Shown here piece by piece: positions 32,933 through 44,385 of a DNA stretch of 64,000 nucleotides; positions within the stretch are counted from its first letter, which is position 1; every line of letters starts with the position of its first letter. The notes under the pieces are model-generated. The model was not told the origin of the DNA and did not search any database. It saw only the letters and a program-made list of their open reading frames with translations. The stretch spans positions 53,043,383 through 53,107,382 of the forward strand of contig NC_067476.1 in the NCBI RefSeq assembly GCF_947179515.1, in the 5' to 3' direction. The position numbers and the translations under genes are program-made. The stretch comes from Apodemus sylvaticus (lineage: Eukaryota > Chordata > Mammalia > Rodentia > Muridae).

Positions 32933-34779
32933 GTCCTGACACCTTTAGGTAAGCCTAGAACCCATCAGAAGAGCTCTAAAGTACTCTATCTTTAGTTTTA
33001 TATCTCAGAAATGCAGGAGCTAGCCACTTCCTCATAGTAGCCTGACACATGGACACTTGTGTTGCTATATTTTTCCAACCCAATTACCCGGTAAAAGAAA
33101 TCTCAACTCAATCAATAACAATACAAGCTATACACCTAGATTGGGTAGATCTCCCACCACACTACTCTATTCCCATCTATGTTATCCCCTGTAACTTGCG
33201 GTCTCTCCAGGCCACGAGCTTCTCCCCATCCTCTCCATCATCCTCCGTAGCTCCTCCCCCTTCCCACTGATCCTTTTCTCCTCCCCCAAACTCTTAGCTC
33301 ATTCCCCTTCCTCCTGCCCAATCATTGACTCAAGCCTTTATTTGAAAAGTTTAGGTGGGGAGAAGGTTCACAAGGCAACTCCTTGTCTGCAGCCCCTCCC
33401 AGGAATGAAATTAGCATCAAAACACAATACAACACACTTGAGCTAAAAGGCTCTCAGAAGGGGTAAGATATTGGGCATGAGAAAGAGATTAGTGACTTCA
33501 TTTTATTGTAATTTTTGTTTCAGTCTTTGCAAATAGATTTCCAGAACATACTATAATTAAACTCTGTATACACATGACTGATAGAATGGACATCCATTGC
33601 TCTCAAAGGAGGATGATTGACACATTCAGGTCAGCACTCTGCCTACTTCTCCAACATCCAAAACAAACACACAAACAAACAATAGGAACAGCACAGCAAG
33701 AGGTTTACAGCACGTGAAACTGCAGGTATTAGCGGAAGTCCCAAGGACATTTCTCTCTGGTTCCTGCGGTGCCCCGGTGCCTTGTCCCATTTCCTGTTTT
33801 CTCTGCCTCCTGCACACAGGTGAAACTGTGACCAACCAGCACCCCACCCCACCATTATGCTTTCCAGTCGTGGTCTGGCAGGCAGCGACTCTGTCCGTGA
33901 TGGACTCTGTCCCTCTGTCACGGAAAGTCAAAACCAACCCTCTCTTCCTTGAGCCACCTTCTCGGAACCTCCTGCCACAGCAACAGAAAATGGCGGCATT
34001 CCCACCCTAGCTCTGCCATTCTATCCCTGGGGAGACTCCAGAAGTGAAAACAGTGACTCCTTCCATCCCCACCTCAGAAAGTGGCAACTCCTGCGTGTGC
34101 ATGGGAAAGCGAGCTTGCCCTGGCCTCCCACTAGTGGTAAGATTGCTGTACCACTACCATAGTTAGAAACCCTCAAATATTGAAAGGCAAAGGCATGCCA
34201 AAGCAGGGTTACAAAAACAATAGAATTCTTTTAAACGTTCTTGGCAGTGCCTTCCTGTGACTACAGGTAGCCTCATTTGAGGATAATGTCAAAATGTAAA
34301 TTTCAAGACTCTCCATAAATGTGAGCCCAGGACCAAAGGTCTTCTGGACACACCCTGTGATAAGCCCTCATTAATCCTAAATCCACTCGCCCTGATTGAT
34401 TTGTGATGGTGTTGTTGAAACTGCCTGCTATTGTTCCGGCAAAGCACTTACTGCACAGGGTAGCTAATAAGCACTAATTATATTCCATACAACTTCAGCC
34501 ACTGAATGTCACTGAGGCAGCAACAAAAAATGCCTTTCTATCGAATGAACTTATGTTCCACCTCAAACCCATATGATAGACTAGAAGACACAGGTGGTTT
34601 CCAGAGAAATGACAAAGATAGCATATATGATGATTCAGTTCCAGAACATGGTACAGATGATGTCACAATGAAAGTCACAGTGGTGACCACACATAACTCT
34701 GCCAACCCGAGTTCCCAGGGAGGTGTCATTAGGTCAGCATGTGCAGAAGTGGGTTTGGCACTTACAGATCCACAAGGCA
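32933..34779. other. Unassigned sequence, part possibly conserved
   Basis: No gene recognised. 33210-33310 is CT-rich. Overlapping minus frames at 33626-33937 and a 98-codon plus frame at 33714-34010 have no recognised domain. 34340-34500 combines TAATCC and TAATTA-type words. A 94-codon frame at 34506-34790 has an acidic, Asp-rich middle but no recognisable family. Confidence 0.4.
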
Positions 34780-35106
34780 AATCGCTATAGCAACTCTGCT
34801 GCAGAGTCTAGCTGAAATGGCCCCATGTTGGCTTAGTCTCCAACTTTGTACTACTGGAAAGGTAAGGGCTAGTGGAAGGTCTTTAAAGGAGATTGTAGCC
34901 TGCCCCTTGTCCTCTGTCTTTGTTTCCATATTTACAGTCTTTCAAAACAAAATGGCCTGTAATATTATGTGTGCTGCACGTTCCCCAAAGCAATGGATCC
35001 ACTGGTCAGGATGCAGACTCCAATACTGTGAGCCCAAATAAACATTTCTTGTTATAAATCAACCCCCTCCCTCAGGTATTGTTACAGTAACAGAAGCTGA
35101 CTTAGA
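34780..35106 (+). mobile_element. Old MaLR-type LTR, 3' part
   Basis: GTGAGCCCAAATAAACATTTC, TAAATCAACCCCC, CTCAGGTATTGTTACAGTAAC and AGAAGCTGACTTAGA match the R-U5 end of an old MaLR LTR, with an AATAAA signal at about 35037. The 5' limit is uncertain. Confidence 0.6.
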
Positions 35107-35132
35107 TTTCTGTTGATTTTAGAATGGCCAGG

Positions 35133-35523
35133 TGTACAGACTGGTTTTGTGTGTCAACTTGACCCAGGCTGGAGTTATCACAGAGAAAGGAGCTTCAGGT
35201 GAGGAAATGTCTCCATGAGATCCAGCTGTGGGGCATTGTCTCAGTTTAGTGATCAAGGGGGGAGTGCCTATTGTGGGTGGTGCCATCCCTGGGCTGGTAT
35301 TCTTGGGTTCTATAAGAAAGCAAGCTGAGAAAGGGGAATTAAGCCAGTAAGTAGCATCCCTCCATGGCCTCTGCATCAGCTCCTGCTTCCTGACCTGCTT
35401 GAGTTCCAGTCCAATTTCCTTTGGCAATTAGCAGCAATTTGGAAGTGTAAGCGGAATAAACCATTTCCTTCCCAACTTGCTTTTTGGTCATGATGTTTGT
35501 GCAGGTATAGAAATCCTAAGACA
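35133..35523 (+). mobile_element. MT-type MaLR solo LTR, sense
   Basis: It runs from TGTACAGACTGGTTTTG to AATCCTAAGACA, with TATAAGAAAGCAAGC (TATA region) and GGAATAAACCATTTCC (polyadenylation signal). Flanks CCAGG (35128-35132) and TCAGG (35524-35528) agree at 4 of 5, consistent with a 5-bp target duplication. Same family as the antisense copies at 11256, 15964 and 28354. Confidence 0.9.
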
Positions 35524-36900
35524 TCAGGGTTTCCTCTTCAGGTCAATAAAGAGTATTTTAATTACCTCTTCATAAAGTGCTATTGAAAAATCATTTGTTC
35601 ACATTTTACTTTGGGTCTTACCAGTTGATGGTTAACTGAGAGTTGAAAAATCCCAAATCTTATCCCATTAATCAAATGGATGGCTTTGTATGGTTTTATG
35701 ACATTTTATGTAACAATAGAGCCTGTGATTTGTCAACCTTTGATATTTATGTCTACCAAAGAGCTGAAATATACCATGTCCAGGTCTGACAGCCACAACT
35801 CTGACAGATTTATTTAAATCTTCACATCCTGAAGCAGGACTGTTGAACAATGGCTTACCCATAGAAGTGCATTTTCTAATTCAAACTTCAGGCAGTAGTT
35901 GGTGTTCAAAACTCCATCCTGAAACTATTCACTATTCATGCAGAAAATATAACGATTTTATAAAATCTTTAAAAGAGATTGTATGTAAAAAATGTGCTAC
36001 TGGCCCAAAACTGATAATGCAGTGCCTGGTTTGATCCCAGCACTGTAAACACACACACACACACACACACATACACACACATGCTTTCATCTGACAGGAA
36101 ACCAGAAGACAGTGGGAAGCATGTGGTTTAGACCAGTATAGGTCCAATGAAAACAGTCAACCTCTTCCAAAGCAAGCTTGTGGTTATTTAAAAGCAGCAG
36201 CCACTTCCTGCGCCAAACAGAGATTGAATTACTGGCTGGGTTAACTGGATGGTTCAGTCCTAATCTTAACAAGTGAAAAACTCCATATTCAATATAAAAG
36301 CCAAAGTTAAAGGATATTACCTATGTCTGCTGTCTACATAAATACCTGTTCAGACTACCTAGCACAGTTGTATCTCCTAAGAATTGTGTTAGTGACCATA
36401 AAGTATCATTACACGGTCTCCACAAACTGTACACTTTGAGACAGTTCCATGGCATCATTTAAGTAGACTCTCCCAAAGCCGAACATTTATGATGTGTTTC
36501 TTGGAATATTGTGTGCGCAGCTGTAACTTGGCAAAACCCCAAGAAACAATAGCGAAGCACCACACCTTCAACTGCTTGGCACTTTCATGCTTGAACTGAA
36601 TAAAAGAGAAAAAAAAAAGAACAAAAGAAAATGCCTACTTGCCCTCCTCCCAGTTAGCAGAGGGGAGAGCCTGCCATTGTCTGGCACCCACCACAGAAAA
36701 CCCACCTTACTGATCTTATCTATGTGAGGGAAAAGGCTGTGTGCTAAGTCACTCACTGTGGAGCGACTCATATTATGTATATCATGAGAACTTGACATTT
36801 TGACATTGTACTTTAATGAACTCCTTGCTGAATACCCCATGACTTGCCTAATATATCTTTTTCTATCAATATAGTCTTAGAGTATCAAATATTGCCAAGC
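35524..36900. other. Unassigned sequence with (CA)n
   Basis: No gene recognised. A (CA) microsatellite occupies 36049-36082. 35560-35700 is AT-rich with homeodomain-type words (TTTTAATTACC, CATTAATCAAATGG). Confidence 0.4.
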
Positions 36901-36979
36901 AGGGGAGAGAGAGAAAGGGAGGAGGAGGGGGAGATAGAGGGGAAGGGGGAGGGAGAGGGAGAGAGAGAGGGGAGAGAGA

Positions 36980-37036
<57 letters not shown>

Positions 37037-37080
37037 AGAGGGCGGTGGGGGAGGGAGAGGGAGAGGGAGAGAGAAAGAGA
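36901..37080. repeat. (GA)n purine-rich tract
   Basis: Almost pure purine on the plus strand; 36936-37042 has no pyrimidine at all (107 bases), with a central perfect GA run. Its translations give Arg-Glu and Ser-Leu repeat frames. Confidence 0.97.
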
Positions 37081-37132
37081 ACACTGAATTTGAATCCTGA
37101 ATCTCAATACACTGATTATATTTATTGTGGAT

Positions 37133-37329
37133 CTTTTGGGGACCGAAGGACCCTTTCACAGGGGTGGAATATCAGACATTCTGCATAACAGATATCTACA
37201 TCATGATTCATAAGAGTAGCAAAATTACAGTTATGAAGTAACAATTAAATAATTTTATGACTGAGGATCACCATAACATGAAGAAGTGTATTAAAGGGCT
37301 GGAGCATTAAGAAGGTTGAGAACCACTGA
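37133..37329 (+). mobile_element. URR1-like hAT relic, 5' truncated
   Basis: TTTGGGGACCGAAGGACCC, TTTCACAGGGGTGG, ATTCATAAGAGTAGCAAAATT, CAGTTATGAAGTAACAA and GAAGGTTGAGAACCACTG follow URR1. The left inverted repeat is missing, and the element abuts the GA tract. Confidence 0.85.
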
Positions 37330-37428
37330 CTTACAGGGTAAACCATAGGTTGAATGCCCCAGTCTGGTAACTTTCATGATCAACAAGACTGGACCTGTGG
37401 ACCTGTGTAACCTCTATAGGCATCATTC

Positions 37429-37878
37429 TGTAAGGGTCGATGATTCGCAGAAGAATAGCCAGGACTCAAATAGTATGCAAAAGCAAAGAGCGTTTTACTC
37501 TGCAGAAGTCCAGCATGCTGGGGTCTACCACTTACCAAGATGGAGATGCCCAAGTGAGCTTGCAGGCCCAATTTAAAGCACATTAGAGGAATTCCAGAGA
37601 GGGCGAGGTAAGCTGTATCTTAATTGCTTGGCTCTATATCTAGGGACATTCCAGAATCATTGCTTGGGTGAGGGGGCTAAGAGGGGCGCTAGAAACTGTT
37701 ACTGACCCATTACCCTTACCTCAGGCCAGATGGCTCGGCAGTTTCTGATTAGCTGCCCGAGGCCTGGAGTTTTTCCAGTAACTGACTTGCCTGGACTTGC
37801 CCAGGTCTTGGAAACAGAAATCTAGGCCTAGTCTCCTGAACTGCCAATTTGAAGCCTGTCAAGAGTAAGCCTGTTTCA
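37429..37878 (-). mobile_element. ERV LTR (class II-like), antisense, with adjoining purine tract
   Basis: Read on the minus strand, the LTR begins TGAAACAGGC, contains an AGTAAA-type signal before CTCTTTGCTTTTGC, and ends CCCTTACA, about 450 bp. Just 5' of its start on the minus strand, at 37879-37893, is AGGAATCGAGGGGAC, a polypurine-tract-like segment. This means it is the 3' LTR of an antisense element whose internal part would lie to the right. The family was not identified. Confidence 0.55.
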
Positions 37879-38558
37879 GTCCCCTCGATTCCTGTACTTA
37901 GAAGTGTGACTAGTCTTCTGATAAAGAAGGCACTGATGTGTCACTCTCACTCGTTTCCAAATAACTAACCTGCAGCTTCATATGTAGAAGCTGTAACCTC
38001 TAATTCAGTGGCATTTAGCAGTAGGGCTTTGGAGAAGTAATTCTTGCCCGCCATCCAAAGGATGGGGTTGGGGCGGGGAGAGGGGGAGATGGTGAACAGG
38101 ACAAGGGGATGTGGACTGTTTAGAAGTAGTTCTTTGGGGGCGATTCCAATATCCATTGTCAGGACAGCAGCAGTCCAGTTCAAAAGGTATCACTAAACAT
38201 GGGACAGCACTGGTGGCACACTCTAGCAGAAACTGCCAGGCTTGACCAAATCAGCACGGGTCAGCGGGAGGAATGAGGACCAGCAGGAACACTAGGAGAA
38301 GTTCTCTGCCTTGCCTCTCTCAACGGGGTGAAGATCAGCGAAACCAACGAAGCGAAGCGTGGCCCAGCTAGTTATGCAAATGCACGTCACTGTCTCTTCA
38401 AATGTCATGTGTCCTCTCACAGGTCTGTTTCAGCAAAACATCACATGACACAAACAGAAATTTCCACTTCAGTTGCCTTAAAGGATAGAACTCTGACAGT
38501 AGAATAGTACCAATACGAAAAGAGTCGCAAGAGATCTAGGAGCTCACCCGTTACAAAC
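37879..38558. mobile_element. ERV-related internal-like sequence
   Basis: GGACAAGGGGATGTGGAC, TGTTTAGAAGTAGTTC, AGCAAAACATCACATG and TCTGTTTCAGCAAAAC recur in the same order at 61950-62560, so this is a dispersed repeat. Its place next to the polypurine-like tract suggests retroviral 3' internal sequence. No retroviral ORF remains. Family unassigned. Confidence 0.45.
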
Positions 38559-38914
38559 TGAAAGGGTCAGCTCAGGAACTCTGGAAAGGCCATGGGACAC
38601 TTGCCCCTCAGACCACAGGGAGGTCCCTGTGGCTAAAGGAAGCCCAGAGTTATTCCAAGACCATTGGCCACCTACCTCTTTCCCTAACAACCAATTAGTT
38701 TAAAGGTAACCCTGTTCTGCCAATAACATTGTGCCTAATGGCGGCTGCCCTGAGAACTGCATAAAGGCCCACACTCGTGGTCGTTCTCTCCACGTGCAGG
38801 GCGACCCCAGTGTGCTGAATTAAATAAAATTCCTCTTGCTTTTTGCATCGATTCCCATCTCCACATTGTTCACTCAGGGGGTCTCCAGTAAGTTAAGACT
38901 CCCCGAGTCTTACA
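38559..38914 (+). mobile_element. Gammaretrovirus-like (ERV1) solo LTR
   Basis: It runs from TGAAAGGGTCAGC to GAGTCTTACA. U3 has CCAAT-like words and a CATAAAGGCCC TATA region near 38760. R-U5 has AATAAAATTCCTCTTGC, TTTTTGCATCGATTCC and GGGGGTCTCCAG, the organisation typical of murine gammaretroviral LTRs. Flanks AAAC and AAAT are compatible with a 4-bp duplication. No coding region accompanies it. Confidence 0.75.
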
Positions 38915-39062
38915 AAATGGTTTTGATGAAATTGTCCTTAAAATTCTTCCCAGTTCCATGTTTTTTGAACCTATAAGTAATTTGCAGAAAGCTGGTTTTG
39001 TTAGGAAGTAAATGAAGGTGAAATGGAATTGTTAGGTCAGACAATCAAATCTAGTTACATAA

Positions 39063-39199
39063 AAATAGCCAGATATCTTTGATCCGAGCACTCAGGCTAT
39101 AGATGTAAGTGGATCTCCATGAGTTCAAGGCCAGCCTGTTCTATACTGTTCTATAGAGAGTTCCAGACTAGCCAGGAAGACATAGTAAGAGTCTGGCTC

Positions 39200-39243
<44 letters not shown>

Positions 39244-39285
39244 AAGAAAAAGAAAAAGAAAAAAAAGAAGAAAAAAAAAGACATA
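39063..39285 (+). mobile_element. B1-like SINE with long A-rich tail
   Basis: CAGATATCTTTGATCCGAGC, GTAAGTGGATCTCCATGAG, TTCAAGGCCAGCCTGTTC and AGAGTTCCAGACTAGCC follow the B1 body. The tail at 39201-39285 is A28 followed by (GAAAA)n-type sequence, a common site of microsatellite growth. Confidence 0.8.
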
Positions 39286-41594
39286 AAACAAAATATTAAC
39301 ATTCTTAAAAGATAGGAAGATAAGCCATATCAGATAAGCCCTAAGACATATCAAGATACAATTCTTGCTTTTAGTTATCACTGAGCTTTCTGGGCAACTT
39401 GGTGATGAAAATAAGTCCTGAAAAATATGTGGGCTCTTCCCTAAGGGTACAATATTAACAAGTCAAATAAATGGACTGCCTCATGGCACGAAATAAGACA
39501 CAAATTAACATTTTTCAGATGTATGGCAATAGCAGACTGATTAGGGAGCTACTAACACTGGCAGAGTCTTAATGGTGGACTGATAAGGCGAAATGCTGGC
39601 CAGCAGTGTGCCATTTAGAATGACTGCGGAGCTCAACGGCTTTCCATGCTAGGACGGCATCCCCATCTGTTCCAGAAGCTTCCCCTCCTGTGACTGTTCA
39701 TCTCCATCCTGCCTGCTTACGCACATACATACACCCTCTATTCCACAGCCAAAACTGTTCATACAACAAAATCTCTATTCACATCTGTACAGAGAGTACA
39801 TGGGTGGCTCTTCAGAGCTGAGGAAAAGACGAAACAATAGGTGGTAATAAAAACATTCTAAGATCGACTGTGACTCTATCAGGAACCATTGACTTATGAC
39901 ATTAAATCAGTGAGTTACATGAAATATGAATTGTGAGATGTTTTGAAATATATGTCTCTTGATTAAGTATCTTTGACGGCCTTGGAAGTAGCAAGGGTAA
40001 GGAAGGTTGAGAAAACAAGTTCTGAAGCGATACCTCAGATGCTCAGGTTGGTAATAGGGAACTGAGTCCCACCCCACATAGTAAGAGCCTGTCTCAAGAT
40101 GGGGGGGAGGGATGGCATAAAAACAAACCATTACAATTCTCAAAAGATAGGGAGATATAATGTTCCAGTCAGTGGCACATCCAGCCATGGACTATCAGGC
40201 TTTCCACTTGCAGCAGAATGAGCCTCTGTCAGGTAACTCTGTGCCTCACCCAAACCTCTTCAGATTGGATTGGATTGGGTTTGCATGAAGGCTCCACACA
40301 GGTGAAGGTGGAAGTGAGCTAGGCCTTAGCGGGTCTGAGAAAGACTTGCAGGAGGGTACTGTCTTTAGTACAGTGCTAGCCTCTGGCATCAAGAAGACAT
40401 TAGCATGCAACTCTGGCAGAACAGTTACCCCAGTCCTTGCAACACACCTCCTGCCTGATTTCTATCCAAAATTCTAATTAATAGCAATCCATATTTTCAC
40501 ACAGCTCTGGCAGTTTGAATATGCAAGTATCTATTCAATGCTCCAGAGACCCCAAGCACCCTTTCCAAACACATGGCTTTTTACAAGAGCTCCCGCATCT
40601 GAAATGCAGGCAGTGCCTCCCCGGCACCCTCCTAACAGTGTGGCAGCTGTGCTCCCCAAAGCCAACAAAGTGGGTCCTGTGTGCAGAAGACATGCCTCAG
40701 CTCCCAGTCACCATCTGCCTGGCTGGTGGGTGCGGAGCATGAACACAGAGAGACAGCTGCCCCCGACAATGGGAGGAATAGCTGTGCTTCCTCGGGGCTG
40801 TGGCAACAAGGGAGAAATGTCTGAAGAAAGAAAATGTGAGATTGCTGTAAATTTCAGATGCAGCTCCTATTATGCCTCCTCACAGCTAAATGAGCACACT
40901 CGAGGGATGGGCTCTGTTTAGCAACTGTAACAATTAGGCGCATTTATATAGAATAAGACACTAACAAGGCTAAAAGACTATTGTCCGGGACAAAGAGTCC
41001 CTCTTAGAGGCTCCACTGTAATAAATGATACCTTTAAAAAAAAAAAAAAAGCTTCCCAAATGCATCTCTAACACAAAACAACTATCACTAATTACTTTGT
41101 CATGGGTACAGATAAAAATTACTTTCCTTAAAAATTCTAATTTGAAATAAATTTCCCTAGTCACAATGACGTACTCAATTAATTCTTTATTAAGATTGCT
41201 ATAAATTCTAAGTGATTGTCCTCTGGGAAGTTAGAGATTGCCAGAAAAAACATTTACCACTTAGCTCAGTCATGACAGCACAAAGTTCTAAGTGCTTTTA
41301 AAAGAAGTGGGAGGGGCGGAGGGGGGGGGAGAGAAGGATTATTTAGACAAGTCGGTTCTCAGAGGACCAGGAAAAGCACACACAGTATAACTGTAAAAAG
41401 TATGTCTTGGCCAGAAGCCACAGCATTACCTGGGGCGGTCACAGCAGAGACTCATTCAGAATATGCCTTTCAGTCAGATGGGGGTGACCACTAAGGCACT
41501 TCATCTTCTGCATGGCCAGTCTCCAGAAAGGCAGAAAACATTAAAACCTTCATTATTATTAACTATAGCTTTTTGTCTTTTCTCTTTTTAAAAA
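39286..41594. other. Unassigned sequence
   Basis: No gene recognised. 40030-40105 has a faint B1-like layout (AGATGCTCAGGTTGGTAATAG, CATAGTAAGAGCCTGTCTC). 40500-40960 is moderately GC-rich with two overlapping frames (75 and 127 codons) that lack known domains. A G-run at 41307-41334 might form a quadruplex. Confidence 0.4.
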
Positions 41595-41695
41595 AAAAAT
41601 AGAGTCGTCCTATACAATCCACTCTGGTCCAGAACTGACAATCCTCCTGCCTCTGCTTCCCAGAGCTGAACCTCAGATACATATCAGTACACAGA
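41595..41695 (-). mobile_element. Old B1-like SINE fragment, antisense
   Basis: ATAGAGTCGTCCTATACAATCC, CTGGTCCAGAACTGAC and CCTCCTGCCTCTGCTTCCC follow the B1 complement in diverged form. Confidence 0.55.
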
Positions 41696-41910
41696 TGGCT
41701 TTTTTATATCATATATACAATATATATATAAGTAGATACAGACGCTGAGGTTATATTTCCACTTTGAGGACTCTTACTCTGGAAGACACAGAGGTTCTTG
41801 GGCTAGAAAGTTATGAACAGACTGACAAGTGGACAGATGTCCCAGGAAGGACTATGGCAGGTCAATGGGAGGTGGTAAGAGAAGAGGTAGGACATCTGAT
41901 TTTTCCCCCC

Positions 41911-41999
41911 GATTTGTAGCTTGAGGGGTACAGGAATTGAGCCTAAGGCTTCTGTGCACACTACATGAATCCTGTAGCACTGAGCTATATTTGCAGCTT
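41911..41999 (-). mobile_element. ID-type SINE relic, antisense
   Basis: GGGGTACAGGAATTGAGCC, ACTACATGAATCCTGTAGC and ACTGAGCTATATTTGCAGC are the complement of an old ID/tRNA-like element. Confidence 0.5.
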
Positions 42000-42052
42000 G
42001 TCCTATTAGGTTTCCACAGACAGTGAGAGGTTTGAAGATGCAGTTAGAGTCT

Positions 42053-42247
42053 CAGCGTTTCTCAACTTTTAGGGTAGTAGTTAAACGACTTTTACAGGGA
42101 TTGCATATCAGATATTTACATTACAGTTCATAACAGTAGCAAAATTAGTTGTGAAGTAGCAGTGACAGGGATTTTATGGTTGGGGATCACCACAACAGGA
42201 GTGGCTCTATTCAAGAGTTACAGCATTAGGAAGGTGGAAACCCACTG
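42053..42247 (+). mobile_element. URR1-like hAT relic
   Basis: CAGCGTTTCTCAACTTTTAGG at the left, then CAGATATTTACATTACAG, TTCATAACAGTAGCAAAATT, GGTTGGGGATCACCACAAC and GCATTAGGAAGGTGG. More diverged than the copy at 5189; target duplication not clear. Confidence 0.8.
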
Positions 42248-44264
42248 GAGACCCAGGGGAAAGAAGGCCTGGGCCTCTAAATGTTCCCTTAGGGACATTG
42301 GATTTCGGCAGAACCAAGGCTCTCCAAATCACTAGCTGCCCAGCTCACTTAGAGCCAGAGCACAGGGATTGCTGGGTCACACACAACTTCTGCACGGTGA
42401 TTTTCAATATCTCAGTTGTTCATGTACTAAATTTAGATCAGTCTACACTGATAAGAAGAAGCCATGGCCCAGCCACCCACCCACTGGAGTGGAAGCCAGC
42501 CTGGCAGGCGGGAATAGCGCCTTGCTGTGGTAGGCATAGAACCTTGGACTATTGATACTACCAGCCACCTGGAGAGCCTCGGGGTGGCACACAGTGTCAA
42601 AGGAAGGACCTTTGCCAGCAGGTGAGCAAATATTTCAGAATTCCGACAACCTACACAGGCATCCTAACTGCACACATGCCAGACAAAGAAGGATTCTAAA
42701 CAGATGGGGACCTTCAGTTGTTCTGTGTCTTCCTCACTTCTCTGTCCTGGTATGAGATAGAGGGTCCCCAGAATACTGCGGGGGTCCCCCCCCCAATGGA
42801 AAGATTGCTAGAGAAACTAAATACAGCACACAGGTAACCACAGAGCCTTCCTCTGTGACTCTAAATGGGCAAAAATAGAGCTATCTTTAAACCCGTGATG
42901 TACACCACAGACTCTGGCTCTCCAGCAGGCACTGAATAAATGTACATTTTTCCATCTTAATTCTTTTCAGACCACTGACTAGAATTACAGCATAAAAAGG
43001 CCGCTGTCATGTTCGGTATACGTTTTTAATAGACATCTTTAAACATTTAGACAAAATATTATTTTTAAATGCCAATTCTTTAACTGGTAAATGTAATTAT
43101 CTAACTTTCAAAGTGGGGGAAAAAAAACCTGACAATCAAAATATTCTGTTACTGCTTTACCAAAGCACCTAAAATATATTTTCAGCAAATGAAATGATTC
43201 TTTATTTTATTATGCCTTTAAAAATGCATTAGGGTAATTGCCGTGCAACAGACTCCTTTCCCTGCTCAAAGAGTGGCCACCATGTCTCTCATGCGTCCGT
43301 CAGCTGTTCACGTTGTCACGATACCCTGATGATCACCAGGGGTGAGTCCCCCTAACAGCATGTATGTAAGAGTGTTCGGTTGAGCAATCAATACTGTAAA
43401 ATACTTATATTTCAATGGAGATATTATATTGTGGGAAAAAAATCCATTGCATGTCAGGTGCTAAATGAAACAGCTATAGAGCCACTACACATTTTATTGG
43501 TGCTTTTAATCAGAGTAAGTAACTTTTCTGCAATCTGGTCATTTCATTGTCTTCTTATGATTACCATTTGTTTCTTTAATAGCTATGTATATATGTATGT
43601 GTATATATATATATATACTCTTAAAACAATATGTACACGTATTTTTCAAACAACAGCATCAGTTTACTTCTAGATGAAGAAAGCACCAGAACTGTTTGCA
43701 CATTCTTTCTTTACCATGTTCATATTGGTTGGATTCTGTTTCCCCAAAGCCCTCAGGGAAAAAAAAAAACTGTACAGATAAGACTCTTCAGAAAGGTTGT
43801 CCCAAAGTCCATGACTTCCTCAAGTCCAAAGAGAAACTAAGAGACCTTTGACCCCATCCGTTGGTGGCAGGAAAGCTGAGGAACTTTTGCTCTGGTGTGT
43901 TTTATTGTTCCTCTGTAAAGTTTAAAGTTCAAGAGCAGGAGCCCCTTTGTGGGCCAAGCATTAAACACAAACGCGTTTTCTTTCAACACGCAGGTCACCA
44001 CTACCTTCACAGCAGGAAACCTCTGCTACCTGTCAGGACTGAGTTTTAAAAGGTACATTTGTATTTCCAGGAAATGTTTGAGTCTATAAAGAAGTCATTC
44101 TTTTAAACCTCAAAATGTAATAGAAAGCCATGAACTTTCGCAAGCCAGGCCACAAACGTTTGACCTACAGTATTGATGCAGTCCTCTGGAGAATCGTAGT
44201 CCAGGCCTCCTGAAGGCCAGCCCTGGGTTCGGGCCGTGGTTTAGGTCCTCTCTAGGCATATGCT
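42248..44264. other. Unassigned sequence, AT-rich centre
   Basis: No gene or repeat family recognised. 43000-43240 is AT-rich with homeodomain- and MEF2-like words (TAATTATC, CTAAAATATATTTTCAG). A TA microsatellite lies at 43593-43616. Frames up to 97 codons have no domain. Confidence 0.4.
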
Positions 44265-44385
44265 CCCACAGTACAATGGTCCTGTGAAATAAATCCTGTG
44301 ATCATCCCGATTTACACAAGAAGAAACCGAAACTAGCGTGGAGAAGGTGCTTGCCCAGCTAATTCCCCTAGCTCTCTCTAGAGAA
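44265..44385 (+). mobile_element. MIR SINE relic
   Basis: TGTGATCATCCCGATTTACAC, AAGAAGAAACCGAAACTAGCG and AAGGTGCTTGCCCAGCTAA follow the MIR core (cattttacag / gaaactgag / cttgcccaag order). Confidence 0.55.

Noticed and set aside
36844..37188. 114-codon Arg-Glu-rich frame and its antisense partners
   Set aside because: Translations of the GA tract.
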